Of a DNA stretch of 15,282 nt, positions 13,198 to 15,282 are shown in pieces (the first letter of the stretch is position 1; every line of letters starts with the position of its first letter). Below the pieces are notes generated by a model, which saw only the letters and a list, made by a program, of their open reading frames with translations, was not told the origin of the DNA and ran no database searches. Position numbers and translations under genes: made by a program. Source of the DNA: an uncultured Lachnospiraceae bacterium (GTDB taxonomy: Bacteria > Bacillota > Clostridia > Lachnospirales > Lachnospiraceae); assembly GCA_902473545.1 (NCBI GenBank), contig CABRSG010000020.1:1-15282 (forward strand), read 5' to 3'.

Positions 13198-14259
13198 ATG
13201 ATTACGAAAATTTACCCCATTCAGCTAAATTTAAACGGCACCGCATTCCAGGATTACAACAAATCCGGTATGCTTTTTTTTGATATCGAAACGACGGGGC
13301 TTTCCGCGCGCAGCTCCTCTTTGTATCTGATCGGAGCCGTCAGCTATGCGCCCTCCGGCTGGCAGATTACCCAGTGGTTCGCCGAGACTCCCTCTGAGGA
13401 GGATCAGGTTCTGACCGCCTTTTTCACCTTTGCGAGGAAATTTTCCCAGGTGATCCACTTTAACGGCGACCGTTTTGACATCCCCTATCTGCAGGAAAAG
13501 TGCCGCGCTTATCAGCTTACGGACACCTTCTCCACGCTTATCAGCCGCGACCTGTATCGTATGCTCCGGCCGCTGAAGAATCTGTTGTCCCTGCCCGCGC
13601 TGAAACAGAAAATCCTGGAGGGGTTTCTGGATATCCGCCGCGAGGATCAATACTCCGGCGGCGAACTGATCGACATCTATCACCAGTATGCGTCCGCTCC
13701 CTCGCAGGAGGGCCTGAGACTGCTTTTGCTGCACAACTACGAGGATCTGCTCGGTATGCTCTCTATTCTGCCGCTGCTCTCCTACCTGCCGGTCTTAAGC
13801 GGAAGCTTTGGCGTTGCGGGCGGACATACGGCAGGCGATTCTCTGATCATCGAGACCTGGTACCCCGCAAAGCTGCCAAAGCCCTTTTCCTACCGCGGCG
13901 AGCATTTTTATTTAACCGGCGAAAATTCCCGTCTTGCCTTTCAGATTCTCGGCATATGCGGCCCCCTGAAGCACTTTTTCCCGGACTATAAAAATTATTA
14001 CTACCTTCCGCTGGAGGATACCGCCATTCACAAAAGCATCGCCGCCTACGTGGACAAAGACTACCGGGAGCCAGCCACTGCTGCTACCTGCTTTACGAAA
14101 AAAGAAGGCTTCTTCCTGCCGCAGAATGATATTCTGTTTGAACCGGTATTTAAAGAAGCCTACAAAGATAAAATTTCTTATTTTCAGTGTACGGAAAAGT
14201 TTCTGCAGGATAAAGAACAGATGCTCCGCTATCTGCGGCATCTCGTCTCTGCTATCTGA
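13198..14259 (+). CDS. DEDD-type 3'-5' exonuclease-like protein (YprB/RNase_H_2 family)
   Basis: The N-terminal 200 residues of this 353-residue protein form an RNase H-like exonuclease domain. Motif I is FFDIETTG (27-34; Asp29, Glu31). Motif II is HFNGDRFDIPYL (87-98) with Asp91/Asp94. Motif III is LLHNYEDLLGM (177-187), with Asp183 preceded by His179. It should cut DNA or RNA from the 3' end with two metal ions; the natural substrate of the family is not well defined. Residues 205-353 are a C-terminal part I do not recognise. The start was set at ATG 13198: the promoter -10 ends at 13191, and an earlier in-frame ATG at 13180 lies inside the promoter. Neither start has a ribosome-binding site. 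The stop codon lies in a 21-bp tandem duplication. The gene stands alone and is convergent with the S1 gene. Confidence 0.82.
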   Translation: MITKIYPIQLNLNGTAFQDYNKSGMLFFDIETTGLSARSSSLYLIGAVSYAPSGWQITQWFAETPSEEDQVLTAFFTFARKFSQVIHFNGDRFDIPYLQEKCRAYQLTDTFSTLISRDLYRMLRPLKNLLSLPALKQKILEGFLDIRREDQYSGGELIDIYHQYASAPSQEGLRLLLLHNYEDLLGMLSILPLLSYLPVLSGSFGVAGGHTAGDSLIIETWYPAKLPKPFSYRGEHFYLTGENSRLAFQILGICGPLKHFFPDYKNYYYLPLEDTAIHKSIAAYVDKDYREPATAATCFTKKEGFFLPQNDILFEPVFKEAYKDKISYFQCTEKFLQDKEQMLRYLRHLVSAI

Positions 14260-14283
14260 AGCATCGTCTCTGCTATCTGAAGC
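14243..14283. repeat. 21-bp tandem duplication across the exonuclease stop codon
   Basis: TCGTCTCTGCTATCTGAAGC occurs at 14243-14262 and again at 14264-14283, identical over 20 bases with a period of 21. The first copy encodes the last residues VSAI and the TGA; the second repeats the same codons and stop in the same frame, as expected for a slippage event of seven codons. Confidence 0.9.
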
Positions 14284-14384
14284 CCGGCGTTTCAGACGTC
14301 TGTTTTCCGTAAAACTCCAGTCAAATACCCTGATACAAGCACACGGGACATCAAGCTAATAGCGATGCAAGCATCGGGGTATTT

Positions 14385-14438
14385 GGTCTACGCTTCGCTA
14401 CGGTCGGCGCTAAACGTATGCCACTGGCATACAGCGCC
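14385..14438. repeat. Structured repeat unit A
   Basis: A 54-base unit whose 3' half folds as GGCGCT (14406-14411) with AGCGCC (14433-14438), an AAAC bulge, and GTATGCC (14416-14422) with GGCATAC (14426-14432) closed by a three-base ACT loop. All 13 stem pairs are Watson-Crick. Confidence 0.85.
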
Positions 14439-14448
14439 CCTCGCGGCA

Positions 14449-14502
14449 GGTCTACGTTTCACTTCGATCGGTGCTAAACGTGTGCCACCGGCACACAGCA
14501 CC
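14449..14502. repeat. Structured repeat unit B
   Basis: This unit has the same 54-base length as unit A and matches it at 45 positions. The 3' half folds as GGTGCT (14470-14475) with AGCACC (14497-14502), the same AAAC bulge, and GTGTGCC (14480-14486) with GGCACAC (14490-14496). Both stem changes relative to unit A are compensated on the partner strand. Confidence 0.85.
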
Positions 14503-14551
14503 GCCAAATGGACATGCAAGCATGTCCGCTTGGCTCGTTGCTCGCGGGAAT

Positions 14552-14583
14552 AAAAAAGGATACCCACAATGGATATCCTTTTT
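14552..14583. terminator. Bidirectional terminator between the exonuclease region and the S1 gene
   Basis: AAAAAGGATA (14553-14562) pairs with TATCCTTTTT (14574-14583) around an 11-base loop. The A- and T-runs at the two ends serve as the U-run for minus and plus transcripts respectively. It lies 14 bases after the S1 stop codon and about 300 bases after the exonuclease stop, beyond the structured repeats. Confidence 0.85.
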
Positions 14584-14597
14584 CTTATGTTTTATGC

Positions 14598-15282
14598 TTA
14601 TTCTGCGTCTTCCTCTGCCGGTGCTTCTTCCTTTGCAGAAGCATTCTCCAGAGCCTTCATGCTGAGGCTGATCTTCTTATCTTCCCCGTTGAAATCTACT
14701 ACCTTTGCTTCAATTTCCTGACCAACCTTCAGAACATCCGACGGCTTCTCTACATGATCGTGAGAGATCTGAGATACATGAAGCAGCGCATCCACGCCCG
14801 GCTCCAGCTCTACAAAAGCGCCGAAGTCTGTCATTCTTGCCACGCGTCCGGTAACAACATTGCCCGCCGCATATTTCTCTGCTGCAGTCAGCCACGGATT
14901 CTCGTCCTCAAACTTCAGACTGAGCGCGATCTTGCTTCCATTGATGTCCTTGAGAAGGACTTTCAGCTCATCGCCTACATTAAAGATCTTTCTCGGATTG
15001 TCTACTCTGCCCCAGGACATCTCGGAGATATGAAGCAGACCGTCTGCTCCGCCAAGATCTACAAATGCGCCGAAATCTGTGATGTTTTTAACAACACCCT
15101 CAACGACATCGCCGACATGGATTCTCTCGAACAGCGCTTTCTGCATTTCTTCCTTCTTCGCAACCAGAAGTTGCTTGCGGTCACCGATGATTCTGCGTCT
15201 GCGCGGATTGAACTCCGTGATAACAAACTCAATCTCCTGATCAGCAAATTTCTCCAAATTCTTTTCATAGGTATCGGATAAC
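14598..15282 (-). CDS. rpsA: Ribosomal protein S1-type protein, 3' part only
   Basis: The reading frame is open through the right edge; 227 C-terminal residues are seen. They contain the end of one S1 domain (EFVITEFNPRRRRIIGDRKQ) and two complete S1 domains, one starting VGDVVEGVVKNITDFGAFVD and one starting GNVVTGRVARMTDFGAFVE. An acidic tail, EEAPAEEDAE, follows. S1 domains bind single-stranded RNA, and S1 helps the 30S subunit take up mRNA. In clostridia this sequence is often the C-terminal part of a fusion to IspH (HMBPP reductase); the missing upstream part would decide. A TTG at 15257 is within the domain and is not the start. Transcription ends at the bidirectional terminator 14552-14583. 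Confidence 0.88.
   Translation of the reverse strand, partial: LSDTYEKNLEKFADQEIEFVITEFNPRRRRIIGDRKQLLVAKKEEMQKALFERIHVGDVVEGVVKNITDFGAFVDLGGADGLLHISEMSWGRVDNPRKIFNVGDELKVLLKDINGSKIALSLKFEDENPWLTAAEKYAAGNVVTGRVARMTDFGAFVELEPGVDALLHVSQISHDHVEKPSDVLKVGQEIEAKVVDFNGEDKKISLSMKALENASAKEEAPAEEDAE

Larger units (their letters stand above)
14322..14534. repeat. Structured intergenic repeat element with serial hairpins
   Basis: This lies in the 338-base gene-free stretch 14260-14597. In order it holds a 9-bp stem CAAATACCC/GGGTATTTG (14322-14330 with 14377-14385) enclosing the hairpin CGATGC-AA-GCATCG (14363-14376). Two 54-base repeat units (14385-14438 and 14449-14502) follow. The last part is GGACATGC-AA-GCATGTCC (14510-14527), closed by GCCAA/TTGGC (14503-14507 with 14530-14534). 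A 10-bp palindrome CAGACGTCTG (14293-14302) lies just before. Open frames here are short and follow the repeats, so they are not counted as genes. It could be a structured RNA in the exonuclease 3' UTR, a miniature or REP-like dispersed element, or both. I do not recognise it as a named family. Confidence 0.75.

Noticed and set aside
14385..14502. CRISPR array
   Set aside because: There are only two diverged 54-base units with a 10-base gap, no constant repeat and no cas gene.
14365..14553. Short open frames in the structured repeat region
   Set aside because: They follow the repeat units and hairpins, have no ribosome-binding site and give no protein-like composition.

Overview
The window looks like a chromosomal piece of a spore-forming anaerobic Firmicute of the Lachnospiraceae type (inference). 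The evidence is strong AGGAGG ribosome-binding sites, a spore germination protease (gpr), a GGGtGRT protein paired with a NifU/IscU-like protein, a guanine/xanthine PRTase, and roughly 50% GC coding DNA with AT-rich promoters. No insertion sequence, phage gene, tRNA, rRNA or CRISPR array was seen.

Layout. (1) 1-6916, minus strand: the 5' part of gpr, preceded by a tight six-gene operon read from 6916 down to 483. Its order is AMP-forming ligase (DltA-like), GNAT-fold acyltransferase, acyl carrier protein, MBOAT membrane O-acyltransferase (DltB/AlgI-like), membrane-anchored SGNH-like protein (DltD/AlgX-like), and PP-loop ATPase of the N-acetyl-sugar amidotransferase type. Adjacent genes overlap or lie within about 30 bases. 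(2) 6917-7500: a divergent promoter region and rpsT (UUG start), closed by a bidirectional terminator. (3) 7497-9616: glf (UDP-galactopyranose mutase) plus a sugar-phosphate nucleotidyltransferase behind a good sigma-A-type promoter. (4) 9664-12115: xpt, then a separate two-gene unit encoding a NifU-like protein and a GGGtGRT protein. (5) 12241-13191: a secreted SH3b-3D cell-wall protein whose promoter is followed at once by an intrinsic terminator hairpin. (6) 13198-14259: a DEDD exonuclease-like protein that appears to be expressed from a leaderless mRNA. (7) 14260-14597: a gene-free, highly structured repeat region ending in a bidirectional terminator. (8) 14598-15282: the 3' part of a ribosomal protein S1-type gene.

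The best candidate for an undescribed system is the six-gene operon. It has the four working parts of a Dlt-type envelope acylation machine (activating ligase, carrier, MBOAT, extracytoplasmic SGNH protein) plus two enzymes not in canonical dlt operons, a GNAT and an amidotransferase-type PP-loop ATPase. The ligase has Ser where DltA has its D-Ala-selecting Cys and carries a C-terminal extension of about 90 residues. No DltX microprotein is present, but the MBOAT ends in FAYAQF, a DltX/AlgI-like acyl-transfer tail. The simplest model is that a non-D-alanine acyl group is activated, modified on its carrier or on its acceptor, exported and attached to a surface polymer. The operon sits between rpsT and gpr, which are direct neighbours in many Firmicutes, so it looks like an insertion at a conserved junction. 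A second notable item is the 14322-14534 element, in which two 54-base units differ but keep their stems through compensatory changes.
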